NCBI GenBank assembly: GCA_018350325.1
Contig: JAEVLN010000002.1
Span: 5,005,456 to 5,069,455 of the forward strand
From: Globodera rostochiensis
Taxonomy: Eukaryota; Nematoda; Chromadorea; Rhabditida; Heteroderidae
Direction of reading: 5' to 3'
DNA length: 64,000 nucleotides
The notes under the pieces are model-generated. The model did no database searches, was not told where the DNA came from, and saw only the letters and a list, made by a program, of their open reading frames with translations. Shown here in pieces: positions 1 to 11,102 of this stretch (position 1 is its first letter; the number at the start of each line of letters is the position of its first letter). A program made the position numbers and the translations under genes.

Positions 1-478
1 TTTTAAATATGAAACCACAGCTGTGTTGTGCTTTTCCAGCCCAAGTTTTGTAATCTGTGTTTGTGGTAAGTTGGATATTTTTGCGTTTTACAATCCCTTT
101 CATAACAATTCTTCTAATATTAACTCAACTTTATGTGTTGCATAAAATTTTAAAACAGCGTAGTGATTTTTTAAATATATTATTTTTGCCATTGTTATTA
201 TTTATAAACTATAAATTTTCCAATAATTTTAAGAAATGAAGATTGCTTGGTAATATCATCTTATCTCAAAGGGTTATGCCTTTTATATTTTTAAATGGGA
301 TTTATTATAATAAATTGTAAGACAATAATATTTTAGATAATTTAGTATTATTGAATCATGTAAAAAATTTTATCTGATTCAACTTTATTTTTTGATAAAG
401 AATTATTTTTGGTTATTTATATTAAATTTTTAAATAGAATCAAATTTTTGTTTTAATTCTTTTTTTTGTTTGTTTTAG

Positions 479-639
479 CGTACGTTTTCCACTATCACCA
501 CGACTCCACCAAATTCTTGCATAAACATTATTTATCGGCTGAAAATAATGCTACTAATGAATACCAAATCGCCCGTATTATGGCTCAACATTTTAGCGTA
601 AATTCGTTGAATGTTTTATTCAAAAGCCAAAATAATTAA
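479..639 (+). CDS. Terminal exon of an unrecognised gene entering from the left
   Basis: A good acceptor (tttgttttag) precedes an open frame of 52 codons closed by TAA at 637-639. The frame begins with two bases of a split codon, then Tyr-Val-Phe-His-Tyr-His-His. It is rich in His, Asn and Tyr, and ends Lys-Ser-Gln-Asn-Asn. The other two frames stop after about 14 and 39 codons. The upstream part of the gene lies outside the window. No family recognised. Confidence 0.45.
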
Positions 640-2230
640 ATAATTTCTTCTTCTTTATTAGTTTTAAATTACAATGTATTAAAATAATAATTATTTACTA
701 TTTTTTTATTCACCCAATATTTCCGGTCAGTTACTCATAGCTTTTTGCAATTTTGTCTTAGTTAGACATAACTATGTGAACTATATAACTTATAAATTTT
801 AAGTTTACTGTCTTCAATTCTTTTAAAATAAATGGACTCCCTTTTTAATATGCATTTTTGCCTGGAATTGTGATTTATTATTTAAACTGTAAATAAAATT
901 GTTTGCTTTGTGTTTTTTTATTCGGGTAATTTGATGTTGGCATTAGTATTTACTTTGCTTTGCTTTTAGCCATTTTTCTTTTTGATCTTGTTTTTGGTTG
1001 ATAAAATGTTGTTATTTCTTTATGATATTTTTTCTGTTTTAATTATTAAAATCTAGCGGTGCAATGCGAAGGCTTGTATTATTAAGTTTTTTTAATTATT
1101 CTTTTAGCAATATTTTTAAAATATTTCTAAGCAAATTTATTTTTTTGTAATGAATCAGTGCATTTCTTAAGCATCTAAGGCTTACAATTTTACGCATCGA
1201 TATGAGCGAGAACATGAGGCGGTCAGTCCTTCCGTTTCCATCTGTGAACGGATGAAGCTTGCTTGATCTAAATATTTAAAATACATTTTGAATGAGCAAA
1301 TTTTATTTAGTTTTCTCTTGTATTCTAAGTAATTAATATTTTTATAAAATCCACTGTTACACAATTTATTGTTCCACGCTTGTTTTTATTTATCATTTTT
1401 AATTAAAAAATTTCTCATGAAATCTTTTCATAATTTATAATTTTATTTTTGAAATTTTATTTTAATGATCATTTTTTTATTTGCCGTGTGAAAGATTTTA
1501 AGGGTTCTTCTTGTCAGCTTCTAACGGGCCGGTAGCTGCCCACCTTGTTTTATTTTAAAATTGAAGCATTGATAGACTTCTGAATTCAAAATTTTTAATT
1601 TTAATTAAACGACCGAGGTAAATCGAAGTAACAATATGCTAAAAAAGCGTTTATTATTGTTAAAAAATACCGTGACTAAGTATATTTCTATTTTAAAATG
1701 TTATTTAAATATTCTTTTTAAATACACAATTTGATAATTTAAACAAAAACCCTTTCTTGAATCTTATTAATTGTATTTAAATTAAATATTGCAAATAATT
1801 ATAAATTCTTGTCATTTATAGGTTATTTATTTGTTGCATGGTTTGGTTTTAATAAATTTTTATATTTACATGCGTTTGGATTTCTTTTTTTAATAAATTG
1901 TATTAAACCTCCTTAAATCACCGTTTGCAACTAAAATTATTTCAGGCATACCTTCTTAATGAATAAATGTTTGATTATTTATTGAAAGTTAAACTTTAGT
2001 TTAAACTTTCCATAATTTCCCATAATGACTTTATCTTTTTTTGCTATTTCCAAAAGAACCGATAAAAGATATTTGTTAAACCAATAGTTTGTAAATATAA
2101 TTAAATGGGATTTTTAGCCATACCCATTTGATAAAATATGGATCCGGCATTTTTTTAAAAAGAAGTTCAAAAAATATAAAATAAGCATGGAGCGAGGTCT
2201 CCTTTTTGGCATGGTAAAGCTAGAAAAAGA
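640..2230. other. AT-rich non-coding stretch with one repeated island
   Basis: Mostly T-rich intron-like or intergenic sequence after the stop at 639. It contains the repeated island at 1187-1260 and a short GC patch at 1501-1550, where a weak 14-base exon could sit between an acceptor (cttcttgtcag) and GT. Nothing else is supported. Confidence 0.5.
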
Positions 2231-2589
2231 GTGATTCTTTAAATATATTATTTTTGCCATTGTTATTATTTATAAACTATAAATTTTCCAATAATTTTAA
2301 GAAATGAACTTGCGGTAATATCATCTTATCTCAAAGGGTTATGCCTTTTATATTTTCAAATGGTATTTTATCATAATAAAATGTAAGACAATAATATTTT
2401 AGATAATTTAGTATTATTGAATCATGTAAAAAATTTTATCTGATTCAATTTTATTTTTTGATAAAAGAATTATTTTTGGTTATTTATATTAAATTTTAAA
2501 CAGAATCTAATTTTTGTTTAATTCATTTTTTTGTTTGTTATAGCGTACGTTTTTCTTTGTGTGGCAACAATGGCTTAGCTATCAATTTT

Positions 2590-2924
2590 ATTTCCGTCAA
2601 ACGGAAATTGGCCTTAATTCAATGATTCACTTCCGCATTCTTCACCTTCGAACACGTATAACGAATTGTTCACCTCTGGGTATTTTTTCAATAATCTTGA
2701 AGATACCGAACCGAATTGTGTCAAATGATGGTACAAATTTTGTCCTAGGCAGCAAAATGATTCAAAAATTGATTGAAGAGAATTCAAGAATTCAAGAGAA
2801 ATGGCTTGAAATTTGGCAGACTGTTCGCGTTAAAACAATCAAGACAGAATGTTTACTAGAAATAACCAAACCATATTCAAACCCTGCCGAAGCCCAAGTC
2901 CGACAAAATTACCTTTTCGTTTAA
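2590..2924 (+). pseudogene. BEL/Pao-like retrotransposon integrase fragment
   Basis: The open frame contains Pro-Asn-Arg-Ile-Val-Ser-Asn-Asp-Gly-Thr-Asn-Phe followed by a helix ending in Glu-Lys-Trp. This resembles the catalytic-core stretch of BEL/Pao integrases, where the usual order is Ser-Asp-Asn-Gly-Thr-Asn-Phe; here Asp and Asn appear swapped. No reverse transcriptase, gag or LTR is visible nearby. The fragment sits where the duplicated terminal exon of the 2238-2545 repeat should continue. A degenerate insertion remnant is the likely reading. Confidence 0.4.
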
Positions 2925-3255
2925 CGTATGAGTGGAATTATTTTTGGAAACATTATTTTTATCGTTTATTAACGACAACAAAAGTTGATATTGCATTTAG
3001 TATTTTTTATCATTTTATTTAATGTTTTTGCATAATTTAACATAATTTCTAAGTGCATTATCTTTTTTTCGATGTTTCTAATTTACTGAGGTTTTTCGTG
3101 TTATCAAATAAAAAGCAGCAGCGTTTGTTCGTAAAAAATCATATTATATAAATATTATTTTGATCTTTTAAAAATGACGGCTTAGTTAAGAAAATATGAA
3201 TTTTAATAATAACTTATTTTGGTAATACTTTCACTAAATATTTGTTTATATCTAG

Positions 3256-3332
3256 AAATTCATTCACGTCTTGGTGCGCATCTTCTAAATGCAAACGTTT
3301 GTGCATTATACCCGACTTCACCTTTTTCCATC
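3256..3332 (+). CDS. Candidate internal exon, Cys-rich
   Basis: The acceptor tatatctag precedes the exon and the donor is C|GTTGAA. Read with one leading base it gives Asn-Ser-Phe-Thr-Ser-Trp-Cys-Ala-Ser-Ser-Lys-Cys-Lys-Arg-Leu-Cys, so three cysteines in ten residues. It leaves one base, which matches the phase of the next exon at 3644. An alternative frame with donor at 3342 is also open. Product unknown. Confidence 0.35.
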
Positions 3333-3643
3333 GTTGAAGCGGTCTCATTTTATATTTATTTATAATCTTATATTTGTACACAACCATTATATTTTGTTTT
3401 GCAAATTTAATTTTTAATTAATATTGTTTTGAATTTAATTTATATAATGTAATCTTTTTTTATCTTTAACGAACCGGCGTCAAATTGTTTAAAATTTCAC
3501 TATCTATTAACAATTGATTTTCTGTAAATATTAATCTAAATATTTTGAAATTTTGGTATTCGCCAATCATTATTTGAAAAAATATTGATTTTCATTTCGC
3601 ACAATCTTCACATGTTAAGTTACATTTTTTTTTTTGTTTATAG

Positions 3644-3808
3644 TTTTGTGTCGAAAATCAAATTGTACGTTAGGCAACATAAATTCCTCAAATTATCAAA
3701 AAAAAGCTCGGTATTATCCGCTTTGCTTTGCTAATCTGGCAACTATGGCTGAGTCAAAATTCGCTTCTTCTGATTGCCTTTTATTACTCACATTTTGGTA
3801 TAGATACG
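3644..3808 (+). CDS. Candidate internal exon, 165 bases
   Basis: A strong acceptor (tttgtttatag) and donor (TACG|GTAAAG) bound an open frame with two leading bases and one trailing base. The peptide starts Leu-Cys-Arg-Lys-Ser-Asn-Cys and has a later Tyr-Tyr-Pro-Leu-Cys and a hydrophobic Cys-Leu-Leu-Leu-Leu run. If no splice occurs the frame ends at TAG 3826-3828. The phase fits 3256-3332 before it and 4155 after it. Confidence 0.4.
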
Positions 3809-4154
3809 GTAAAGAATTCAAATTATAGAATTTATTGAATTAAATGGCGCTCTCACTGCTGTCTTGTTTTGCCAAAAGCTGTTAACAATACTTTTGTCTC
3901 TTCTACAAGATTTCAAATTCCAGATAATATTTTTAATAAGCTTTTAATCACTAAAACATAATCTTCTGCTGATCATTCATAGTTACAGTAGTAACTCCAT
4001 TTTTGTTTTTGTTATTCTTATACTGTTTATTTCTGTATGATGGAATAATTTGTAACATACTTTAAGCGCTTGATTTCTTTGTGCGTTTGTTATGTTATTT
4101 ATTGTTTAAAATTCTTTCACTTATATTTATCGTTTTGACATTTTTTAATAACAG

Positions 4155-4258
4155 TTGAAGTGTTCAGTTCCAACCAAAAAACAATGGCCGGTCACCTCTC
4201 GTGTACTGTAGTACGGGTTGAAAATGCCATACCGGCGTATTCTTTTGATAAAAATTAA
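4155..4258 (+). CDS. Candidate exon, possibly terminal
   Basis: The acceptor ttaataacag is followed, in the phase left by the 3644 exon, by an open frame containing Met-Ala-Gly-His-Leu-Ser-Cys-Thr-Val-Val, ending at TAA. Donors near 4210-4220 could make it internal. A second frame from an acceptor at 4166 reads Leu-Val-Tyr-Cys-Ser-Thr, which superficially resembles a tyrosine-phosphatase loop, but it fits the neighbouring phase less well. Confidence 0.3.
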
Positions 4259-5802
4259 ACGACCATTGTAAAATCTTTTGTTTCGCATAAATAATATTTT
4301 AATTTTTTATAAAGCTTATAAAATTATAATTATCTATTTTCTAGGACGTATATCAAATTCTTTTGTTTACTTTTTTTTCTTTTAGTCTTTCAAAAGCTTT
4401 TTTTAAACATAATTAAATTGTTGTATATTTCTTAATCTGAATCCAAGCTTTGTGGCTTTCATTATTATTTCAACCGCAACTTAGTCGCCTGTTTTGCTAT
4501 CATTAGTCATTAAATTTAATTAATATACATTTAACAAATTCTTAGTTTATAACAATTTATGTTTACTATTCGCATAGTCAGATAAAAAAAGATTCGTTAG
4601 TCTCAAACCTGTCTATCAATTTGAGTTTAACATGTGGTACCCCCTTCTAACGGCACTAGTTTGTCTCGAATCCGTCTTCATTTTAGTATTCTGCTCACAA
4701 AGCACAATTTTTATCTAAATAGCATAGTCTATTATTAATTTATTGGTATAAAATGTAATATCAGCTTTTATTATATAAATATTTGTTTGTTAAAAATCCA
4801 TTTGACATACTGGTTCTTCATTTTTTTATTTGAAAGGCATTTAAGTGTTGGTTTATATTGCACAATTTATTTTGAATTTTGATTGTTATACATATCTTTA
4901 TATTATAATGCTATTTATTTTATTAACGATTTAATTGTCATGATGGGTTTTTTATGTATATTTGCGATAAAAAATTAATGTTAACCTCGATGCAGTCTTC
5001 TCATTCGAAGAAGTTTATCTTGTTTCCAGTGCTTGATAACCTTTATGATTTGAGTCTGGATTATATTTTATTATTTCAAAATATTTCAATTATTTATTTT
5101 TGGTGAATTTCAAAATAATAACAAACGCAGAGTCTTAGTAATATTTTTTAATTTGTTAATGAGTATACACTTTTTATAAATTTTAAAAAAATGTTGCTAA
5201 AAGCAATAGAATGCAATGTTTCATTCAATACAACTTTGTAATTTTCACTTTTAATCGTTGAATTGACTTTTGAATATTTTATGTTTTTAATTGATGAATA
5301 ATAATCATATGCGGGGTCGCATCATTTGTTTATTCTTTCAAAAGCTTTTTAAAAAATTATCTAATGTTTTATCTATTTCGCAACGTGTATGACCGGCTGC
5401 TCGATGGTCGATCAGTTGAGCGAAGGTTTAAAATAGTCCGTGGTTGTTCAATCAGCGGACGTGGGCAAATGGCCGGCTTTTAATTTGGAGTTCAGTACCC
5501 ATCAAAACTATTATTATTCCTTTTTCCATTAAATAGTATTTCCTTCTACAAACTTTATTTGTCAACTACAAATTTTTTTTACATTTCTTTTATTTACATA
5601 TTCAGTTTCGGATTAATTATTTCTATATTTTGCATTATTATATGTGTTATTCCACTCATCTTTTTTGTTCGGAAATATTAGTTTTACGCGAAGGTTTTTG
5701 TCACATTTCTTGAATTTTTAATTAAATTACTTTGAATATCAACAAAAACTTAATTGTTAACGACAACAGCTTTCGGCCGATAATTAAGAATTCTTATTGC
5801 AG

Positions 5803-5815
5803 ATGCTTCTTCCAC
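5803..5815 (+). CDS. Candidate 13-base micro-exon
   Basis: The sequence atgcttcttccac lies between a near-consensus acceptor (ttcttattgcag) and donor (GTGAGT). With one leading base it codes Cys-Phe-Phe-His and leaves phase 0 for the exon at 5893. The intron between them is 77 bases. The splice strength and phase agreement are the only evidence. Confidence 0.4.
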
Positions 5816-5892
5816 GTGAGTTTTATATTTATAAATAAAATTTATTGACATTTAAAAGTTTCTTATGTCAACTGTTGAATTTTTGCAATCAG

Positions 5893-5911
5893 CCTAGCAA
5901 TTACAATCCTG
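5893..5911 (+). CDS. Candidate 19-base micro-exon
   Basis: The acceptor ttttgcaatcag and donor CTG|GTAAAA bound cctagcaattacaatcctg, which in phase 0 is Pro-Ser-Asn-Tyr-Asn-Pro plus one base. That remainder joins the next exon at 5996 to give Val. The flanking introns are 77 and 84 bases, much shorter than others in the locus. Confidence 0.4.
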
Positions 5912-5995
5912 GTAAAATGCGAAATCATTACATTTTCTGTTGTGTAGCAGATGTCCATATTTTTGCCTTCCCCCCGCCCCCGATTTATTCTCCAG

Positions 5996-6081
5996 TTGCT
6001 CTGAACTTGAATGTTGAAATCGAAGAGTCCATAGCTAATTGTCGGGATTGTATCAACAGAGTTGGCTTTGCATATGTTTAG
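5996..6081 (+). CDS. Terminal exon of the 3.2-6.1 kb gene
   Basis: The best polypyrimidine tract in the region (ttccccccgcccccgatttattctccag spans 5968-5995) precedes an open frame with two leading bases. It contains Ile-Glu-Glu-Ser-Ile-Ala-Asn-Cys-Arg-Asp-Cys-Ile and ends Phe-Ala-Tyr-Val-stop at 6079-6081. The other two frames stop within 12 codons. The Cys-x-x-Cys pair is notable; no family recognised. Confidence 0.5.
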
Positions 6082-6432
6082 TTTTCGATTCTTTCTTATA
6101 ATGTCTCACGAGGGGAACATCCCTTACTATGAGTACTCAGATCACTTTTAAACCATGTCTATCGTGTAGAGCACCCTCGATTTACTCTATAAAATTTTTG
6201 GCTTTTTTGGCCCGCCCACAGAGTGAAAAAGGTCGAAAAATGCAATTGAATTTTTGCATGTTTTCTTAAAAAACCACTGCGCAGGGACTTCAAAAAATCA
6301 TATCGCGGCTCAAAGATGGTGAAACTCCAAGATTTAACCATTAAAAAGTTGAGAAAAACACGGAGAAATATTTAAAAATAAATATGTATATTTAGCTTTG
6401 AAAAGTTTGTAAGTTTAAACGGTAATAGTGGA
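6082..6432. other. Intergenic stretch after the gene end
   Basis: Moderately GC-richer sequence at 6120-6350 with no supported frame; it may belong to the adjacent foldback element. The rest is AT-rich. Confidence 0.35.
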
Positions 6433-6761
6433 GTTGGTCGACCACAACTCATCACTTTTTTTAACAAAATAATTTTTTTTTCAAAATCGGGAAAAAGGTG
6501 TTTCTTGGGGTATTCGGGGCCGTAGAATTCAAATCTGACCTCCATTTTCCTGATTCTAAATCAAAACCCGAATTCGAATATTTAAACAATTCAATTTTTT
6601 AAGGTCGATTTATTGCAATATCTTGTTCAAGGTTCGGAATCGGCCAAAACAGAAGACAGATTTGGATTCAATGGCCCCGAATACCCCTAGAAACTCTTTT
6701 TTCCCTGATTTTGAAAAAAAAATATTTTGTTAAAAAAAGTGATGAGCTGTTGGCGACCAAC
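6433..6761. mobile_element. Foldback MITE, 329 bp
   Basis: The left arm begins gttggtcgaccac and the right arm is its reverse complement (ends ggcgaccaac). About 105-130 bases of each arm pair, including gggtattcggggcc. No transposase frame is present and I see no clear target duplication. A related locus at 2100-2120 runs through the equivalent position without the element. Confidence 0.75.
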
Positions 6762-7055
6762 ACCCATTTGATAAATATGGATACCTAATTTGTCAATTTT
6801 TCATTTTTTGTAGTTGTAAATTTGTACATGTAATCTCGCGAAAATAGCATGAAGGTGTTACATCAAATTAATTGTTATCAGTGCGCTGTCCGCCTTTTTG
6901 ATTAAAATTTTAAATTTATTGAATTTTATTAAATTAGTCAAAATTTTTTTTTGTATTTTATAACTTTTAAATTTCAAGCATTATTATTTTGTTTTTTAAA
7001 TTTATAAAAACCGGCATTTTTTTTTATAAAGTAGTTCAAAAAATATAAAATAAGC
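6762..7055 (+). repeat. Second copy of the 2117-2190 sequence, interrupted
   Basis: The segment acccatttgataaatatgg and the later ccggcatttttt plus agttcaaaaaatataaaata occur adjacent at 2117-2190 but are separated by about 220 bases here (6786-7005). Either this copy carries an insertion or the 2.1 kb copy a deletion. Confidence 0.6.
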
Positions 7056-9041
7056 AGTTTGGATGCGGGCTGATGTGTGATTTAATATGTTCAGAGGCTC
7101 TTTTAATTGTGTAAGGTCAGCGGTCGACTGTATCAATGGGATTCATTTGATTATTAGTAGGACACTAAACTTTGTTTGGCTGATTGGTAGAACCAATTTT
7201 TATTCTGCTTAAATTTCTACTAGTTCTTTAAAATTCTGATTCACAATTGATCAACCAAAGTTTTATTCAACAGTTTATTCCTACCGCATTTTTAGTGTGT
7301 TTAGCTTTCTTGGCCTTCTTTCATACTGTCTTTTTGTATCAAAAGCAATTTTATATTAATTTTTCTATCTTCCCAAATCATTAATATGAACCAATTTTTA
7401 TTCTGCTTAACTTATCCATCTTTACGCAATTGTTTTTAAATAAAGTTTATATTTATATTAGTTAAATGGTTTTATGGATTTTAGCATTGTATATTTTGGT
7501 TCTTTACCCTTTAAGGAATATTTTGTATCAAAAGCAATTTTATATTAAATTTTCTATCTTCCCAAATCATTAATATGTATATGTAAAAATGTCATATATA
7601 ATTTTTTTTAAAATAAAATGTTGGCTATGATTTTTTACTCGGTTTTTGGCTATGATTTTTTACTCGGTTATTTTATAATTTTGCCAAAAATAAACTAAAC
7701 ATTTTTTGGCATTTTTTAATTGATTATACCTTAAAAATTCGTCAAAAATTGAATTTTATTCAATAGTTTCTCAAACTGAATTCTTCTGCAAATTGTCATC
7801 ATTCGGTGTTAAGCAAAATATTGGTAATTTATGTGCGTTTAGATTATAAATAACTTATTACAAAATATAAACATTTGTTTTATTTTCAATCCTATTAAGC
7901 ATTTTAATGCTGTTACTAAAATTTAGCTTTGCGTGCTTAATATAAGCCTGAGTGCGTAAAGGTTCGTATTTCAAAAATAACAAAGTTATATTGAAGGCTG
8001 CATTGTTGTGCATTCAAGGCTTTATTCTTTTATAATTCTATTGCAAAAATTCAAACTAAATTTTTAACTAATATTGAAGTATTCAGAAAATTTAAGCCCA
8101 TGCTCAAATTCGGGAACATTGGTTTTACAAACTATTCAAATTATGATTTCATAGAATACAGTAATTATAATTCAAAGTAGTGGATTTTGTTCTACAAATT
8201 GGTAAATTGGAGAAAAGTCAAGGATTTTCGCAATAAATCTCGCGTCTCGAATTGATGACTTAAACAACTAATGTATTTCGGGGGAAAAATATTATTAAAT
8301 AAATAGTTATTTTAAATTTGGACTGAATATTTTAGAAATTCCGCTAAAATAGATTTGTGTTTATATTGCTTTAATATTGATCTCGGTTTTGAAAAAATTT
8401 AATTTAACTATAATTATTCATATGTAAAATTGTGTTTTATTTTGTATCGTTAATTTATTGATCTTTTGTTCAAAATTTATTTAACCATTTTTACCTGTTA
8501 CATTAAATAAATTAAATTTTTAAAAATTTTTTTACTCGTTAACTGCATCAGGGGCCTATTCTAAGACCGTGTTTTAAATTGCCATCACTTTCTTTCATTA
8601 TCTTAAGATTCGTTTATTCAATTAAAAAAATTTAACTTTCGGTTAGATAATATTTTAAATACTGCCCTTTAAGCAAAGTTGTATTACTATTTTAAAAAAA
8701 ATTTTAATTTAAGCTAACAATAAAAATACTTTTACTTTTTAAATTTTAAGTGTTTGCTTAAAGTAGCTTCAGCAACCGTGACTGATCAGCGAGTCTGATC
8801 AGTCGCCTTGAGTAAAGCTCTGTTGCTTAAAGCCGACCGAATAAACGCCTTGAGATGTTGTTCGCTTAATTACAAATATAATATATATATAATGATGTTA
8901 GTTAATTTTTGATTCATATTTTTTAAGTGCAATAACAAGGTGAAATGTGTGCATGTCGCTGTCCTCTTATTTGCAATAAATCTTAAATATATGTGAAACT
9001 ATTTTGGTGATTTATATTAAATATAAAGATTGAGTTAGAAC

Positions 9042-9819
9042 TAGGGTAGGTCCCGGGGGGGGGGGGACGGGGACGGGGAAAACCGGGGATCCCCGGCCAT
9101 TCTCATCCCCGTCCCGTTCCCCGGTTTGTCCATCCCCGAAAACGGGGATCCCCGGTCCTCATCCCCGGGGGGGGGGGGCGGGGATGAAAATGCACCCCTA
9201 AAGATGGCCATCACATTAGGAATTTTAATAATTATATTGATTTACTGTTAGGATTTTGGTTGAGATGTGCTTTTTTACAAAAGATTTCAATCGGTGAATC
9301 TGTTTTTTAAATTTATTTTGGTCCTGTCGCGTGTGCTCCCCCACTAAAAGAATATTTTAGTAAAATTTCTCCGACGGCGCCTGTCGGTACCTCCGGGTAT
9401 CCTCCACTTTTACGTAAACCAGTTTTTTCTCTGAAATTTCGAAGCAAAATTCTTAATTTTGCCAAAATTTTGGTGAAATTTCTTAACCAAAATCGAAAAA
9501 TTTTTCCCGACGGCGCCTGTCGGCACCGTCGGGCTCTCCTCACCAAAAAAGTAAATCTTTGTAGTGTATATTTGCTATAAGAAAAGCCTTTTCTTAGGGG
9601 TGCACTTTAATTTGAAGAAATTTCGATTTAAAAAAAAAGTCCCCCAAAAAATTGCATTTTTTCAAAAATGCACCCCTAAAAATGGATTTTGCCCATCCCC
9701 GTACGGGGATCCACGTTCCCCGGTTTGCTCATCCCCGAAAACAGGAATCCCCGGTTTGTCTGTCCCCGGTATCCCCGTCCCCGGTTTGACCGGTGATCCC
9801 CCCCCCGGGACCTACCCTA
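9042..9819. mobile_element. hAT-type non-autonomous element with GC-rich ends, 778 bp
   Basis: The termini taggggtaggtccc-like (tagggtaggtcccgggg at left, its reverse complement at right) are perfect inverted repeats flanked by an 8-bp direct repeat GTTAGAAC at 9034-9041 and 9820-9827. The ends are packed with ggggatccccgg palindromes and runs of G or C. The interior has two ggcgcc palindromic modules (9371-9395, 9506-9533) and tgcacccctaaa motifs shared with other elements here. No transposase. The 8-bp duplication is the hallmark of hAT insertion. Confidence 0.85.
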
Positions 9820-10067
9820 GTTAGAACAAAATAAAAAAGAGCTTAATTATATTAAATAAATGTTATAAAGGAATTATTTAAATCTTTAAAAAAATATAAA
9901 ATTAATTATTAATTTTTAATTCTATTAATAAATTTAGCAATTATATTAAATAGTATAAAATATAGCAATAAATTTAAGGTATTTATTATATTCTTTATTT
10001 ATGTTTTATAAAATATACATTTTTTATCGTGGATTATCGTATTAAGACAAAATGATTTTATACGAAG

Positions 10068-10127
10068 ATGGCCTGCCGGCTTTCCACTTCCTTCGAGCAA
10101 AAAGTTCTGAGCATGGGGCCAATACTG
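10068..10127 (+). CDS. Candidate first coding exon of the 10.1-13.1 kb gene
   Basis: An ATG at 10068 opens twenty codons beginning Met-Ala-Cys-Arg-Leu-Ser-Thr-Ser-Phe-Glu and ending Gly-Pro-Ile-Leu at a donor CTG|GTAAAT. It leaves phase 0, as the exon at 10191 needs. The N-terminus is not a signal peptide. The same sequence could also be an internal exon in another frame (Gly-Leu-Pro-Ala-Phe-His-Phe-Leu-Arg), because an AG precedes it. Confidence 0.35.
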
Positions 10128-10190
10128 GTAAATATTTTTTTTAGAGATATATTTAAATAAATGAAAAATTTGTATTTGGAATTGTGCAAG

Positions 10191-10254
10191 GCAATGGGAA
10201 CGCCATTGGATAGCGATACCTTCCCCTACTTTGTTAATATTGACCAACAAGTTA
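10191..10254 (+). CDS. Candidate internal exon with consensus donor
   Basis: The exon ends at a perfect donor GTAAGT (10255-10260). In phase 0 it reads Ala-Met-Gly-Thr-Pro-Leu-Asp-Ser-Asp-Thr-Phe-Pro-Tyr-Phe and leaves one base. That base joins the exon at 10507 to make Asn. The acceptor gtgcaag is weak in pyrimidines; the preceding intron would be only 63 bases. Confidence 0.45.
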
Positions 10255-10506
10255 GTAAGTGATCAATTGCAACGTTTAGTTAATTTAAATAAAAGTTTGA
10301 TTTTAAGTTAATAATTACTTGATTTGATTATTAAAGTTTATTTAAAACCGCAAATATCCTTTTTAATTGTACGAATTCTCGTACTGCTTTTAATTCTGGT
10401 ATTTTTCTTACTGGTTTGAAAACTTTTAAATTAATCTTTTATTCAAAATGTAGATATTTTGTTGGTGAGGATTTTTTAATAATATTTTCAAATTATTTAT
10501 TTTAAG

Positions 10507-10547
10507 ATGCGTCGTCCTATTTCGTGAGCTCCGGGACTAATCCTGGA
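10507..10547 (+). CDS. Candidate internal exon
   Basis: The acceptor tttattttaag precedes two leading bases and Ala-Ser-Ser-Tyr-Phe-Val-Ser-Ser-Gly-Thr-Asn-Pro-Gly. The donor is GGA|GTTAAA and leaves phase 0, matching the next exon. The other two frames carry early stops. Confidence 0.45.
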
Positions 10548-10979
10548 GTTAAATATGTTATATAAGCCATGTGTATTAAGATTTTATTGTTATATTTTTA
10601 AATATTTTTTATTTTAGAAATCCATAAAGAATTCCTAAACTGTTGTTTTATTAAAATTTTTTGATTTCTTCAAATGATTGGTTTTTAGATTTGCAGGAAA
10701 AGATTAAAACACATTTTATTTATCTAATCCCAACTATGAATCGATAAACAAAAGTTATTTATTCCTTGTCAAAACCATGGACATCTAAGCCAAATATTTT
10801 GTCAGTATAACTTTTTAAAAAAGTAACCAGTAGCTGGTTTGTTATTATTTAGTTTCATGTTTTCATAATTTTGATTGTAAATCAAATTAAACAAAATAGT
10901 TGAGTTTTGATTGATTTGCCTTTGCTCACTTCCGCCATGTCATCCGGCCGGATGTTAAATTTGGGGTTAATTGTTTTAG

Positions 10980-11102
10980 GCTCAGGCTGGTTTGACAGTT
11001 CGATTGTCATCTCCGATCCATCTGATCTGCAAAGATGGAATCTATCTACAGTCTAACCGAATCGGAGGAAGAGATCAAATGTTCCATTTTAATAATCTGC
11101 AG
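10980..11102 (+). CDS. Internal exon, 41 codons, best single exon on this strand
   Basis: A strong acceptor (ttaattgttttag) and donor (CTGCAG|GTTGTT) enclose exactly 41 open codons in phase 0. The peptide includes Ile-His-Leu-Ile-Cys-Lys-Asp-Gly-Ile-Tyr-Leu and ends Phe-His-Phe-Asn-Asn-Leu-Gln. The alternation of hydrophobic residues hints at beta strands; no family assigned. Phase matches both neighbours. Confidence 0.55.

Larger units (their letters stand above)
168..2545 (+). repeat. Direct repeat pair 168-480 and 2238-2545
   Basis: About 310 bases just upstream of the terminal exon at 479 recur almost unchanged at 2238-2545, down to the acceptor and the first bases of the exon (tagcgtacgtttt). 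After that the copies diverge completely. The last intron of one gene was duplicated and its exon end replaced. The copies are close enough to suggest a fairly recent event. Confidence 0.75.

Noticed and set aside
57..239. Hydrophobic open frame that looks like a membrane protein
   Set aside because: The Phe/Leu/Ile content follows from T-rich intron composition, and most of the segment (from about 168) is a copy of intron sequence at 2238-2300.
4168..4217. Tyrosine-phosphatase-like loop (Leu-Val-Tyr-Cys-Ser-Thr)
   Set aside because: It needs a weaker acceptor and a frame that does not fit the preceding exon; no other phosphatase segment was found.
9313..9824. Short frames inside the GC-rich element
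   Set aside because: They arise from palindromic ggggatcccc repeats and the ggcgcc module of the 9042-9819 transposon.
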